Part shown: positions 26,269 to 39,901 of the stretch, piece after piece | Layout of the letters: each line of letters starts with the position of its first letter | Numbering within the stretch: the first letter of the stretch is position 1 | Source: Eudromia elegans | Lineage: Eukaryota; Chordata; Aves; Tinamiformes; Tinamidae | DNA: 64,000 bases | Direction: 5' to 3' | Assembly (NCBI GenBank): GCA_003342815.1 | Contig: PTEX01000035.1 | Coordinates: 62,001-126,000 of the forward strand | Program-made: the position numbers and the translations under genes | Notes under the pieces: generated by a model | The model's input: the letters and a program-made list of their open reading frames with translations, nothing else | Told to the model about the DNA's origin: nothing | Databases searched by the model: none

Positions 26269-27135
26269 TGAAATAAAATAAAAAAACCCCTTCACCTTAG
26301 TGGTCTGCTACATTGATGCTCTTCCTAAGTTTGAGAAGAAAAAAATCAGAAGAAAAAAAAAAATCCCTCAAGAAAGGAAATGACACTCAAGAATGGACAC
26401 TGGAAATGTTCGGAGTGCTCTTAAAAAGAGTGGAGAGTCTAGCCCAAATTTTCAAACCCAGACTAAACTTTGAGTCCTAAAATATAAGCAAAGAGAAGCA
26501 CGGACCGCCCAAAACCCTCTTTGAGCTGGTTAGACATGAGCCAGTGTAAATCGTACTTCCCCTTAGCTAATGTATTCTCTAGCAGAGCTTATAGGCCTGC
26601 AAAACCAAGAGGTCAGATTTGCTTCTGGGCTGAAGGTATCTTGCTCTGCTTGTTCATACAGATCTGGATCTACCCATACCCAGCTTGTGCTCACATATGT
26701 TTTGGCTTTCTAAAGAGAAACACCAAAAGGTAACACATATTCCTTGAGACATCGCTGAGAATTAACTCCCAAGTTCCACCCTCTACTTCACCCTTCCTGG
26801 GGTGAAGAATTGTATAAATGCTCTGAGACAGATACTGACACTCATGACATGGGAAATCCTCCCTACACTCACTCTCTCCCACAGATACATTTCGCAAAGA
26901 GATCAAATACAGAGATTAATTTGTGTGAATTTTTGAGGATGTATAAGGTTATACCAAAGGTCTTATTAGCCTACACCACCTCACTCCCTCTCCTTAAGTA
27001 GGTGTGAAGTTAGAATTATTCCTCACATACATAATTCTGTGTCACTTCAATTTTACCCACACAGAAAATAATCTGACACTTGATTGACCAATCATTCGGA
27101 CTTGCAATTGCTGCTTCAAGCAGCCCACGTCCAAA

Positions 27136-27420
27136 ATCACAGAATCACAGAAGGGTTGAGGTTGGAAGGGACCTCTAGAGATCCTCTAGTCGAAGCCCTC
27201 TGCTCCAGCAGGGACACCCAGAGCACGTGGCACAGGGTGACATCCAGGCGGGTTTGGAAGATCTCCAGAGAAGGAGTCTCCACAACCTCTCTCAGCAGTC
27301 TGTGCCAGGGCTCTGTCACCCTCATAGGAAAAAATTTCCTCCTCACGAGGAGATGGAATTTCCTGTCTTCTTGTGTTTCAATTTGTACCCATTACCCTTT
27401 CTATGTCCCTGATCACCAAT
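27136..27420 (-). mobile_element. CR1 LINE, 5'-truncated 3' fragment
   Basis: On the minus strand this reads as the last part of CR1 ORF2 plus the short 3' UTR and tail. It includes FFPMRVTEPWHRLLREVVET and SLEIFQTRLDVTLCHVL, matching the end of the CR1 reverse transcriptase ORF seen intact at 53954-54820. GGTCCCTTCCAACCTCAACC and two TTCTGTGA tail units follow. The usual stop after CHVL has mutated (CHVLWVSLLEQ). The upstream limit, near the 'RGNGHKL'-type segment, is approximate. It is a typical 5'-truncated, inactive copy. Confidence 0.9.
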
Positions 27421-27742
27421 CAGCAGTAATCACCTCAATGCTCACTTCGTTTTTCAGGTCAGTTAATGCCTATCTGTGTGCAAAACAGCTTTCCTAAAAA
27501 ACATCATCAACAACAAAACCCCACAAAAACAAAAGCAACCAGCAAGAGCAACTATTACTGCAACTCAGCCTACTCTGTTGACCTATCTCTTTACAAAAAT
27601 CACCCTTCTTCTAGACAGGGTAGGGCAAACACTGTAGCACTTACTTACTATATTACTTACTATCCTAAGGTTCAAAAAAGAGCACTGTCACCAGCAGCTC
27701 CAGTCCTTCTCCAGCTGTCTGGCAATTAAATTATACTGAATT

Positions 27743-27770
27743 TTATATATAAATATATATATATATATAT
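27743..27770. repeat. interrupted TA microsatellite
   Basis: A TATATAT run, an AAA interruption, then about nine AT units. Confidence 0.9.
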
Positions 27771-29876
27771 GCTAAGGTGCTCAATGAGACATACTTCCCA
27801 ACTTACAAGCACTAAGTCAAATGAATGGGTTTAAATAAAGAGAAATGTATGGAAGAAGAGAAAAACATTTTGGACACGGATTGTGAAAATCTAAACAATC
27901 CCGTAGGCTGTACTTTCTTTTCCTCAGAGCTCGCTAGCAGTAGTCCCTGTCCCCAAACTGCTGAATTAGCTCCTTCTCCAGTTGCAGTGCACTCCTAGTT
28001 TGGTAGCCAGGAGTTCAGCTAATGGGCAGATTCATGGCCTTAAGAGCACATTCTCTTTTCCCAGGCACTACACATCATGATAGTTTTATAGACAAAGCAT
28101 TTTATTCCTGAAGCTCTTCAGCCTCCTGAAATCACTATTCCTCCTATTCGGAGGCTTATAGTCACAGAAACATATTCTGGTATGGGAAAGATAGCATTTA
28201 TAGCTAACAAAGAAAGCCTCCTCTTTTACTTCTTCATTAGAAGAATAACTACGTCAAAGGCTTTGAGCCATTTAAGGCAGTCAAGAGGACTGTTATACAT
28301 TTCCTGATTATTAGAAAAAAAAATGACAAATTCAAGGATACTACCAACTCTACTTGGTGTTGGTTGGTTGCAGACAGTGCCTGCCTACTACACTATAGAA
28401 AGTCAGTAAAGCTGACAGGAACAACAAGAAGTCATTTCTGAAGACGGTGCTGTTGCCGCCTTCTCATTCCTTATTTTTGTCACATGCAGACGTAGGACAA
28501 ATATTGATCAGGAAGACATATTCAAAAACGTCCGCTTAACCTAGAGCCAATAACATGAGCATATTTGCAGGGCAATCAAAGAGCAAAGTATATAGCTATT
28601 AATACAACCTAATGTGGCTATTGTGCTCTCAGTCACATGGTGGTGAACTGCACCAAAAATAATTTCTTTGGGATTCAAGTATATCTTGTCATGGCACACA
28701 TCTTTCCCAATTGTGCACCTAAATATGGCAGTCTGTGCTTTCATAATCCTCATTAGTCTATTGTAACATGCACTAATCTGGGTGTCTCTGGGAAGGACAT
28801 TGAGAAAAGAAAACCAGCATTAAAATTCATTAACCACTAAGTGGCAAGGGCAGGCCAGTGCCAGCTTATTAGAGTGAGTCACATTCCAGTTATAAGCTGA
28901 TTTTACAGTTCTAATACGTATCTGTGAAAATTAACAGTGGCTTCTACTGCCCTAAGCCATCTCTCCATCCTGTGCTCCACTGCAGCAGAGGAAAGCGGTG
29001 GGGAAGTTCTGTGTGAACAAGTAGAGGCTGGATATTCTCAAAAGAGGGTCCTGACCTGCAGAGTCCTTGCCAGCTGGGAATTGGGCTGCCACAGCTTAGA
29101 GACATGACACAACTTGCGTGTCTTTGGGCAGGCCCTCTCTCTCTCCTAACAACTGAATGATTCCCTCTGGCTAGGTTGTCCCAAAAGCCCAGTGGGGATT
29201 TTATACTTCTTAGGGGAACAGCTGTCACATGAGAAAAGAAGGAAATATTTATCTTTTTAAATGAAGAAATATAACTATTTCCATTAGGTTATGTGGACCT
29301 CCCACGTAACACAGTGATGGGTGCACTTTTAATATGCTTCGTCAGATAATAGCCAAAAACCAGCAGCAATGTATACTAAAAGATCAAAACATAAGAGAGC
29401 AAACAATCTTCTTTTGCAACGTTAGTCTTTGAATAACAAGGGAGAAGAAATCTCAGCAATTAGTGACTTAATATTTAAAAATAAGGGGAAGAAATGGAAT
29501 CCCTGCCCAATTTGTTGGCAAAAAACGGCGACAGTAAGTGAATACATTTGCTCATGTTTACTAAAATAGGTGGAGTTAATGTATTGTTTCTGAATTTTTC
29601 TCTTTCCTTGGCTTATATCTGTCAAATCTTTATAATACTACTTTGTAAAAATACCATTTCGTGGATTAATTCTTATTTGAGTTAGTCATTTGAACAGTGG
29701 TTGGAGATTGCTGTAGTTTGTTGGATGGTTCCAATTAAAGAACAAGCTATGGAGGTTACAAAATCATGCAGGCAAAAGTCAATTGGAAAATTCTTTTCTT
29801 TTCCCCTTCCCTCTATGAAATTAGAATTTAATATTACCTCAAGATCTGGAAAACTTCTTTTCTGGTTTACCATAGG

Positions 29877-29903
29877 AAAAAAAAAAAAAAAAAAAAAAAA
29901 AAA
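29877..29903. repeat. poly(A) run of 27
   Basis: Uninterrupted A27 on the plus strand. No identifiable retrocopy lies upstream, so it is recorded only as a homopolymer. Confidence 0.9.
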
Positions 29904-30234
29904 GTTGCCAAAAAGAGCAATGGAATCAGAACCGAAGGAGGTAAAGAAAAAGAGCATTATATTTGCCAGGATCACTAGAAGTCTGTTTTAAAGCTAAGTT
30001 GCAACAGGAAGGAAGCTTTGAATTCAAATAGTGCTTTAAAGTTAAGGATCCATTCCAAATGCTATTACCAAGCAGATCCTATTGTGATGGTAATGACATG
30101 TTGCGTGGGAAGTAGTGGTTTTACTTGGACGCAAAGGGAAAGAACATTGCCATGATTGATGTACCATATGAGGGTCAAACCACATAATCACTAACTCACC
30201 CAATTCAGTGAGAAGAATCTAAAATTTCTGAAGT

Positions 30235-30267
30235 TTTTATTATTATTATTATTATCATCATCATCAT
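30235..30267. repeat. compound ATT/ATC microsatellite
   Basis: About six ATT-type units pass directly into four ATC units, a typical compound trinucleotide array. Confidence 0.9.
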
Positions 30268-33200
30268 GATCTAGTTGCAATGTTGGGAATACTTCACAAA
30301 CGCATTGCCTCTTAGAGGAAGTCATTAACATTTGATTTACATTTCACTGGTATATAACAAGCTCTACTATACTCCTTTTGCACCTACTATGCCATTAATG
30401 TTGGACATTCATGCTACCATTCATGTTTATTCACTCATATGACCATGCATAAGATACTTGATAATTCAGAAGGTTCTCAAAACACCATGCGAAAGGAAAA
30501 TGTAAAGCAGCTCATGGAGAAACTCAAATTTATCAGCCTTTAATACAGTGTTTCTAAGTTGAGAGTTACCTTTGCTTTAAGATGTGATGTAGAAAAAAAT
30601 ATTCCATGCTCATGCCCTTTTTAGTGCAGATTTTTAGAACCAGATCCTGCACCAGAAGTCCATAGAAAAATTAGCAATGACCTCAGTGAATGCAGGAACA
30701 AATCTTGCTCTCTTCAGTCTGCTTCTGCTTGGCAAAACATCCAGTTTCATATATGAAATCAAAGGCAGCTGAATACCTACTTAAATGCTTTTCTGATCAG
30801 ACAGATCTAAGATTGTGTTCAGATTGTTAAATTGTTGAACTGAGAGACTCGTGCGTAACAGACTGCCCTTAGGCCGCCCTACCATGTACTCACACACACC
30901 TTTCATTTTCTCCTACCCTTAAGTTGTCTTCAAGACTAACAGCCTCTGCTATTTCAGAGTGCATCGGTTTTCATCTTCAAATAAACAGCACCAAGAAACA
31001 GTCAAAAAGATGCAACTGAAATATGAAGAAAAAAAACCCCACAAAAAACAGGAGTACAAATGCTTTTAAATTGCCAAATAGTGCCAATTATTTTTATTTA
31101 ATTAGATTACAAAGAAAAACTTGCATGGGTGTGACTGTAATTTTGAATTTAATGATTCATAAACATCTGATTTTTTTGACCATCCACCAATTTGCTTGCA
31201 TTTGACTTGTCTAACAAACATTTAATAGTTTAGATATGTTTCTTCTGGTTTGTTTCACTTCTGCCATACCACTTCCTATTTAAAAGGAAACATGCTGTAA
31301 TAATCAATGGCAGCCTTATTGCTGTTAACATGTCCAGTGTTATTTTTTCCTAATGTTATTCCATTCACATTTAGTAGAAAATTTCTCCCACAGCTAGATT
31401 GTACGGTGTGCAAAATCCATTTGATTTTTACAGCTGCTAGGGTTTTTCCACAATCAATATATTATGTATATGCCAAGCTCAAGAGAGATCCTTTTTGCCC
31501 AGGGACAACCGACATAGATCCTTAAAAGTGGGCAAATCAGATTTAAAATCCTGTATGTAGAACTGTATGTAAAACTAATTGCCATTTACATTACAACATC
31601 ATAAGTTTCAACTAGAAATAACTTTGCAGTTTTCCAAAATCACCGATTGAATGAATCCGGACCAAATTCATGCCAGACTCTTTGCTAAAGAGCACAAAAA
31701 TCAGGCCCTGTCCCTTCTCAGATAGATAATACCACACGAGGGTATTTTTTCAGTGGGAATGATAGTTCACTGGTCTGTAAGACTTGGTTCTCTGCCATTG
31801 TGGAATTGAATTAAATCAGCCCCAGGCCACAAATAATTGAGTTAGTGTCCGCTTCTGCAGAATGTTAAAGGACAAGAGGCCAAAAGAAGAAAACTTCAGC
31901 TGTACTTGCTATTGGCAATCTTTACCCATAGAAAGCCTTGCTATGGCCAAGCCATCATTGGGCAAGATGATTTGGAGCAACCAAGTTTTGGCGCTGTCTT
32001 GGAAGAGGTCTGAGTTCAACACAGGAAACCTGTCACATCCAGCCTCTCTGCTATTAACTATAGTCATAGAGGTTTCCAGAGAGCATCTGAACAAGCTCCC
32101 TACTCTGTGAGGCTTGTTCTTGTAGTATCAATCCCAGAAAATCAATTACTGATGCAATTACGACATTGCATCAGTACTCTTTGGCTTTGAATGTACTGTA
32201 GAAAGTATCTGGAATTGAGCTTCATGTGCACAGCATCAAGTTGAAATAACATTTGTCACCCACATTTTGAAAGGTCTCATGCTAATAAAACCCTGTTCTC
32301 TTCTCTGAAAATTAGTTTTCTTGGTCACTCAATTTAGATCAATGAAAAATTTCCTTCCGAATCAAACAGAATTTTTGTGCATGTCTTAAACTACTTAAGC
32401 CAAGAAATTCAGATTTAACAGTGAATTTATTTTCTTAATCATAACCTTATGTTTTTGATAATATTGCAGCACTTTCCAGTGAAATGAGACATTACATCCT
32501 AGCTCTGCTATGAGACATGGACTTCAAAGGAATAGATGATAGGTGCAGGTAACTACCCAAATGTTTGGGCAAAAATTGTAATATTATTTGGATGCCTCAA
32601 ATCTTTCAGGTCTAAAATTAAGAGAGAAGATAGATACACGATGTTCTGAAATCTCAAATAATATTCTGAAGAAAACAGCTATCAGTCTTTGAGCCAGTCA
32701 TTACTTTAGATCTAAAATCTAAATCCAATCACAGAGAAGAGTTACTAGAAAGTGAAGGAGTAGGCTTAGTATATTTACTGATAGAATGAGCTGATCTATA
32801 GAGATACTTATACAGCCAGTACTCATGAAGAGATTCTTCTCAGTTTTTCACTCTTTCTGTGCTTCAGTTCAAATGCCAGGAAAACAGACCACATTAGATG
32901 ACATTCATTATGTTTGGCTCAGAGGAGACTTGGAAAAAAATTAAAAGAAAAGGGGTTTGATTCTAATTTGTGAGCAAAGGTTCAGACAGTCTTATGACAA
33001 TCAAAAACCCGTAAACGGGTGATTCAGAAGAGGAATTAACACTTGTGGTCAAGCCAAGCAAGCAAGGTGTGGGAGTAAAACAACTGGCCCCTAACAGTTC
33101 CGTATCATTAAGGCACCAGACATATTTCATGTTAGGATTGTCAATAATTGTAACAAGGGATTATTCATACTGGTACACTACTGCTTGTTTCTTTCTTCCT

Positions 33201-34910
33201 CTCTCTTCCCTCACCCTGCATATACAACCAGTAGTACAAGCTGACATGATTCATGGTGCACATGGGGAGAAAATCTGTTCTAGGCAGTGTCCTTGTGTGA
33301 CTCTACATCCTTGCACAACCCGAATGAGAAGCATGATCTGCCCTTCATTTTAGGGCAGAAGAGTGGAGCAGGATGAGGGAACCTCAAATCCACACTCTGA
33401 GGCTCACTGCTCATCCAACCAGAATGATAGCCAGCCCTAAGGCTGACTACTGAGATCCCTTGTACATATCTCAGCTTAGCTACTAGGAGGAGGCTCAGCA
33501 GGTGCTGTGAGATGATGCCCACTGTGCGTGACATGGCCTCAGGGCAGCCTTCTAATGGAGATGGTTATCTCCAGAGAGTGTCATCAGGCTTAGAGGAGAG
33601 CTTCGAACATGATCTGCTCCATTCCACAGCTACCTAGCTCGCTGTGATTGAAATGCTACCTTTAACCTGAATCCTGTATCTGAGCCTAATCCAACATGTC
33701 TCGGAAACACAGGCTAATGTAATCTTTACCTGACTTGAATTTAAATTGCTGCAGGGTATTCTCCAGGTCCTAGAATATATGAAAATCTGAAGCTGGTCAA
33801 AGTACCTTTAGACCAATTTGTCTCAAGAAGGCTGAGGAAGTGGTCCTCAATTCTACCTATAAACACGCCTTGGTAAGAAAAAATACTATCATAGATGTAA
33901 AATGGATGTGTTAGAAAATCTAACAAGCAATGATAGTATAGTAAGCTTATTCCTCAATTTTCTATAACTGTTCTCTATAATATGATTCAGATGTACAGAT
34001 ATAGACATGTTTTTGTCATTTAATTTTAGTTATCACAATTAGTTGTAGCATTATAATTAGTAAATATGTTCAAGAGTAACCAAACAAGGAGCTCTGCTCC
34101 TCTCCATCTTTTCCAGCATTATCTTTATTTTCTTGATCAGTAAGTGAAGAGAGAACAAATCCAAGTAGATATTGGAAATAGGGAGGCATTTATTTCAGCC
34201 AGTGCTATCTTTCTTTGCAACTCATGTAAGCGTAGATGTGTAGGAAACAAAACACATTTTTGCTGCCTCTCCAAGTTGCCTGGAAATTCGATGTGTTATC
34301 TCCTGAGGAGGAACACACAGCATTGCATGAGGGCTTGGTTTGGCATAGCTGGTATTTACATACTGCGGGATATTAACTTCACCTTCCTTAACAGCTGATT
34401 TTACACGTTCCAGAACAATTCAAGTGATTCAGCTTTGTCCCAATATGACACCAATACTTATTTCTGCCTAACTAGATACTGATGGAGAGAAGAGGCTTTT
34501 ATGACAGTCTAATAGCCAACTTACTTTCCTATACAGGAACGCTACATCAAAAACAAACAAACAGCAACAAAAAAAACGCACATTTGTGCAGGCTGCTGTT
34601 TTATTAATCCAGGTCTAAATCCAAGGCTCAGTGTCACAATTGACCCTTGAATGTCAGAACTGGAACATCACCACGTCCCTGGCAAAGCCAACAATATGCA
34701 CAGCAGCAGAGATTATTTTTCAAATCTTTATAAGAATTGCAAGTGTTAAAGGCAATGTTTGATACGGTGTGGGTTTCCAGAGAAGAACAGAATAACATGC
34801 ATGAGAATATCAGTCAAAGAACAAAGCAGTCTCCTTGTACTTCTAATTGCCATGGCCTCCTGGTGGAAATGAGAGATGGAGTGAGGAGAGTGAGGAGAAA
34901 AGAAAAAAGG

Positions 34911-34980
34911 AAGGGAAGGGAAGGGAAGGGAAGGGAAGGGAAGGGAAGGGAAGGGAAGGGAAGGGAAGGGAAGGGAAGGG
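34911..34980 (+). repeat. AAGGG pentanucleotide array, 14 perfect units
   Basis: Seventy bases of uninterrupted AAGGG lie in a longer purine-only context (GAGAAAAGAAAAAAGG before, AAAAAGAAAA after). The G strand has many GGG tracts with two-base loops and fits the G-quadruplex pattern; the homopurine tract also favours triplex DNA. A frame through it would give only a Gly-Arg-Glu-Lys repeat and is not taken as a gene. Confidence 0.97.
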
Positions 34981-37900
34981 AAAAAGAAAATTGCATTAGA
35001 TACACAATATGAAATGAAAAAGAACTTAAAAAAAAATCAGAGATCAGAGGAACCAAATCACAAGCTGTTAGCCAGCTTATTTCCTTAAGCAAAGACAAGC
35101 AAACCTTATACAATACAGAGTCACTGAATACAGTCTGAGGGAGAAAGGAGGGAATCTGAACCACAAGTTGAACATTCAGTACAACTTGCACCAACGAGTA
35201 GAAAAAGGAGATTCTCTGTTCCCTGTGTGAAGAAAGCAAGAAGTGTAAAAAAGAACTCCTCATACATTTTACTGGAAAATATTTTCCATCAGAAAGCAGA
35301 GAATTAAATAAATACTACCTAAATTTGGGAGAAAAGACAGAGGCAGCAGCGATGGCATCTCAGTTCTCAGCTATGGCATCAGTCCATGAGGACAAAGCTC
35401 AGGCAACAATGCTTTGCCTCAACTCTCCAGAAGACACCAGGCAGTTCAGCAGACAGAGGGACTGTGCATAGAGTGCCCTTGCCACAGAGGGGGACTCTGG
35501 GAACAAGTAAAAGGAGAGAAGGGAGGAGAAAAAAAAAAAACAAACAACACTGAAGGAATAGAAGAAGAATCCATGCGTTCCTTGTATAGAGAAGGATAGA
35601 TGGAGTAAAAAGATAGGAATGTAGGGGTAAGGGTTACTGTGGAGCAAGGAAAGGGCTCATGCATCTCAGAAAGCTTGAATTGCCTAGAGTTGCCTCCAGC
35701 TGTGCTGGGGAACTGATTGAATGTGTTCGTGCTCTGCCAACCCCCTGCACCTCACAGCCAGAATGGACTATTTTTCTTTTCCTCTAGAAATGCAGGAATT
35801 TAATTATGGTCCCTTCCACTCTGAATAGCACCATCTTCCAGCTCCACAGAGCTGTCAGTTGCGCAAAAGACAAGGGGTAGAACAATACCCCTGAAGTTCC
35901 AGGAAAGAGAATACAATTGGTTGGGGCTGAAAACCCTACACACATAACTTTTCTTTTTTTTTGAAACCAGTTACTATAAAGTCATAGCAAACTCCTTGTG
36001 TTGTCCGGGTATAGAACATCACTGGGTAAAAATTGAATTCAGCTGGTGACAACCTCCATCTATTGCCTAAAATAACCATGAGAGTAAAAGACAGAGTATT
36101 ATCCATGTATTGAACATAGACAGCAGGGTTCTCCCTTTGGATGCTGTCTATTCTGTACTAGCAGATCTGTGAAAGCAGAGGAAGAGGGACTACCCTATTG
36201 TAAATTAAAAACAGCAATATATCTTCAAAGAAAACAAATAACCCTGAAATGTATGGAACAGGTTCTGACTGTGGTTGATGCAAACATTCAAGGATAGATT
36301 ATACTGGGAGAACAAAAATTAGATCTTTAAAGTTGAATAGGAAAAAAAGTGGTAAGGAAATCAAGTGGTAGGGAGGTTCCAAAGCCTCCATTCCTGTGGA
36401 AAATCAATGGCAGTTTCATGAGCATTTACTCACACCAATTGCTCCCATCTACCTGGTAACTTTGTGAGAAAGGAAAGTAAATTTCTGTGATCATGCAGAC
36501 CATCTTGGGTAAGTATCTTTCTTTCCAGCAAGAAGGCAAAACCAAGAAACACAGGAGAAAGCCCAGAATATCCAGCTTTGGGCTGGTGAGATAAGTGAGA
36601 AGGACACATCTGCTCATGGGTGCTGAATTCTCTTCCTGTAATATTTTTTTTTCAGTAGGGCATGCTCTGAGCCTTCAAAGAGCAAAGAGAAATTATTTTT
36701 GAAATTATCTGATTGAAAAAGATAGAAGGTGACGGGAGACCTTTTCTCAAGATAGATCAGAGTGAATTAAAGGCCTTCTCATTGCTTAGTATTGTGACAT
36801 GAAGGATGACTTCCGGGGCACAGTTTCTATAATACTGTCAGTCACTAACTCAGAACTAAACAACAATCAAAATATTCCTGTTTTCTAAAGGGAAAAATCA
36901 GAAGCAAAAATATCTGTATAAGTGCATTACCTCATCCTGCTCTTTAAAGGACATGCCCCACATTGAGAAAATGATCAAGCTGACAGCACAGATTTGCCAA
37001 GAATTCATATACAAATAACCATGAAAAAGCTGTCGACACTCATCTTTTCTCCAGGTGCAGGGTGCAAGTCACAATGTAGGGGGGGTCTCCTGCTCAGTGG
37101 GATGAGCAGACAGCTCTAGTGGAACTGTAGAAAATCCATAATATCCAGCATCTAGGATGGCGCAACTTGTCAACAGTCTAGTGGGCAGATGGGTGCAGAG
37201 GAATGACCTCTGAGTTCCCCCAGATAAATCCATACGTGTTTTTTTGTATTCAGGCTGAGAAAACCAGACAGCTCCATCCTGTTACAGAGCCTTGAATCAA
37301 TGCAGCTAACCTAAACAAAAAACAGAAAGGAAGCAACTGACTATTTTTAACCTGGTTTCTTAGAGAAATGCCTTGGGATCTTTCTCATCATGACAGTTCT
37401 GGTTGCAATGTCATAATTAAAATGAAGTCTCTTTTTTTAATATGCATTAAAGGCAAGATCCTAATTCTTTGTTTTAAGGATAGAGAATATTCAGCACAAT
37501 TCATATTATGGCCAGGGAATATCAGTAGAAAAAAATACAGTCTTTAAGAAATCTGGTGACTTAAGTCAATCTTTTCATTATTCCATGTAATGTAATGACA
37601 AAATAATGCCGGTATCTGACATTTGACTCTGTAAAATCACCAGGTGACATGTTTATTGGCAGTATCAGTGATGTAACATTTGTGCCAGCAGCAAGGTTTC
37701 CTATGATGGGACTGGCCATTTGCAGCTGCTTTCCATCCCCTTTCCTGCTCCCGGGTGCAGCAAAGGGCCTGGGTCCCTACCAGGGGCCCTAGGCCCATGC
37801 ACCCAAGTGATTTCTGAGTGAACACCATTGTATGTTCTTCAGAGAAAAGCAGTGTCCTCATATACTTCCAGAGCCTCATCCTAAGCAAATATCCCAGTTC

Positions 37901-39901
37901 TCCAATGGGACAACTTTTATTGCTCTGAATTGAGCTCCACCTTGGTGGGGACATTAATTCCTTCTGCAGGTTACATTTTGAAGGTTATGGCCCTGATTGT
38001 TTTGATGGTTTTATCAATACATTCACAGTTCATAAGACACCAACACTTTAAAAGCCGTTAGCCAATTAACCTCTAATAACTCAGGCAAAAGTCAGAGGAA
38101 AAAAAAACCCAATCCACTGCTTCATAGTAGTAAATAGCCTGAACCGGTTACAGAGGAGACAGCTGCCCCATGTCAGCCCTTACCCTTGTGACGTTTCCCC
38201 TGTGGCCACATGAATGGCAGCCCAGCAATTAGCCTGCTTTGGCACCCAACCAGCGTGTGCCATAGCGCAGAAGAAATCTAGCGTGCATCCCTGTGCAGTG
38301 AGGATCGTGTTCGAGCAGCGTGGGCTACCCTCCAGAACAGCAATGTCAATCAAGCTACCAAAGGAGGCTTCCTTTCCATACAGGAAAAAAGGATAAATAA
38401 AAGAAAAATAGCTTTAAGAATAAATAACTATAAATACATCTTTGACTTCTCTCTTATTCTGATTACTCAGAGCAGGATTCTCCCTGACATCTCGAGGAGA
38501 AGGTTCTAAGCGTGCGATTACAAGAACAGGTACAAAGAACAGGCACAAGGGGACTTTGCTAAAGCTGGGATTAAGCCCCCAAATTGACCCAGAGAGAATC
38601 AGATATTTCCAGAAGTCTAAACTGCCTCAGACCAAAGGTAGTGGAAGTGTTGTGACATCTTTCTGACAAACCTGCCCACTGATTATTTGATTTAATAATG
38701 TGAAGCAAAATAACTCCTAGAATAAAAAATCCCACAAGTAGAGGTACCCTAAAAGGACATCATCAAGGAAAGCCCGGATCCAAAAATCCTGTCTGACGGA
38801 AAGCACAAGGGGAATTTGTAACTCAAGTTAACTGGCACACAAAGTAGAGTGGTTGTAGGTATATTTCCTCTAAAGGATACATTAAAAAAAAATGCCCATG
38901 GGCTTCTCTTTTACAGTGTATCTTCAGTGTCTCCATTTCAAAGCACAAGAGGGTTTTTCAGATAGGACTTCCAAGGATACATGAGCCAAAGTTTGAACAG
39001 TGCTCCATTGATCACAGCTTGATTCTTCTGTTTTGGAACATTGATTTTTACATTTCCCGGACTCGTACGATCAGGTGTCCAAGACTGCGGTTTGCTCGCT
39101 TGAATTCTGCTCAACTCCTCTTCGTGGAGCAAGGGACTGTGGTTTGCTGACTAAGCTGTTCGCTGTTTTAATCTGCTTTTGTAGCGGAAAGTTCACTTCC
39201 ATAGCTCACCCTTAAATCATCATGGTTGTCAATAACACACAAGGAAAGGTCATTTGTTAAACATCCCTCCCTGAATGCAAACTAAACGGACAGAGTGTAG
39301 CCTTTTCAAAACCTGATAAAAACAGAATTGAGTTCAGAGATCTGCTGCTTCACCCAGCTAGCTGCATCCCTCCTCATCGCCCTTTATTTATTTATTTTTC
39401 TGTTGGATTCAGGGCTTGGTTAACAAAGAGAGTAAAGAGACTGGAAGCAGCTGCCCTCTGCTTAACCCATGCGCCAAGTGCTACGCAGACGTGAGCAATG
39501 CAGGCTTACCACATTGCTTTGCTGGGGCATATGAGGCCTGGCCAAAAAGATACAGCATCTTGTGGTTGGAAAGTGACTGAGATACCCACCCACATCCCTT
39601 ACGAGAAGCACCAGAATATCACCCCAGATTTAGGACGATGATGCTAGTGATATTCTGGAGTGCCTCCTTCCCTGGTAGATAATGTGACATTATTTCCTAC
39701 GCAGAAGCAGTGCTCTTGGAGTAAACAATGTTTTTGCAGTACTTTTCAGCTGAATTTTGCAAAAAATAAAATTGCACCTCAGGTTTTCAAATAATGGGTA
39801 CCTATGCTTACTAAACAAACAAGTATTAGGTAAACCTTCTGGCTTTGTGGTCAAAGGCTGGCAAGCACATTTGAAAAACTAGCCCCTTAACAGAAACGTA
39901 G
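34981..39901. other. unique non-coding stretch
   Basis: No gene is recognised. A CpG-richer patch at 38180-38340 holds a 60-codon ATG frame (38214-38396) whose stop overlaps an AATAAA, with a second AATAAA at 38419-38424. It encodes MAAQQLACFGTQPACAIAQK... and resembles no family known to me. Other frames (35399-35664 minus, 37637-37954 minus, 38938-39132 minus) are unexplained or low in complexity. Confidence 0.45.

Larger units (their letters stand above)
22999..27135. other. unique non-coding stretch with a MIR-like fragment
   Basis: It contains a TTTG microsatellite (23386-23404), a 16-base tandem duplication (23620-23653), a MIR-like core (23927-23992) and a 31-base-period A/G-rich tandem duplication (26213-26268). 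No gene could be supported. Confidence 0.5.
27421..34907. other. unique non-coding stretch
   Basis: No supported gene. It holds TA and trinucleotide microsatellites (27743-27770, 30235-30267), a 27-A run (29877-29903) and stretches near 30635-30715 and 31650-31860. Those last stretches contain words common in old amniote repeats (ACCAGATCCTGCACCAG; GGACCAAATTCATGCC; AATCAGGCCCTG). A plus-strand ATG frame at 31862-32110, right after a CGCTTCTGCAG acceptor-like site, is of unknown meaning. Confidence 0.45.

Noticed and set aside
27084..27497. plus-strand 137-codon frame
   Set aside because: It is antisense through the CR1 copy at 27.1 kb; part is reverse-complement RT sequence.
29701..29991. 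poly(A) run as tail of a processed pseudogene
   Set aside because: No gene-like sequence is recognisable upstream and no flanking duplication was found. The frame simply reads through A27 as poly-Lys.
34814..35263. 149-codon minus-strand frame
   Set aside because: Its middle is only the reverse of the AAGGG array (Phe-Pro-Ser-Leu repeats), so it is a low-complexity artefact.
37637..37954. 105-codon minus-strand frame
   Set aside because: GC-richer stretch without splice sites in the right places; no family resemblance.
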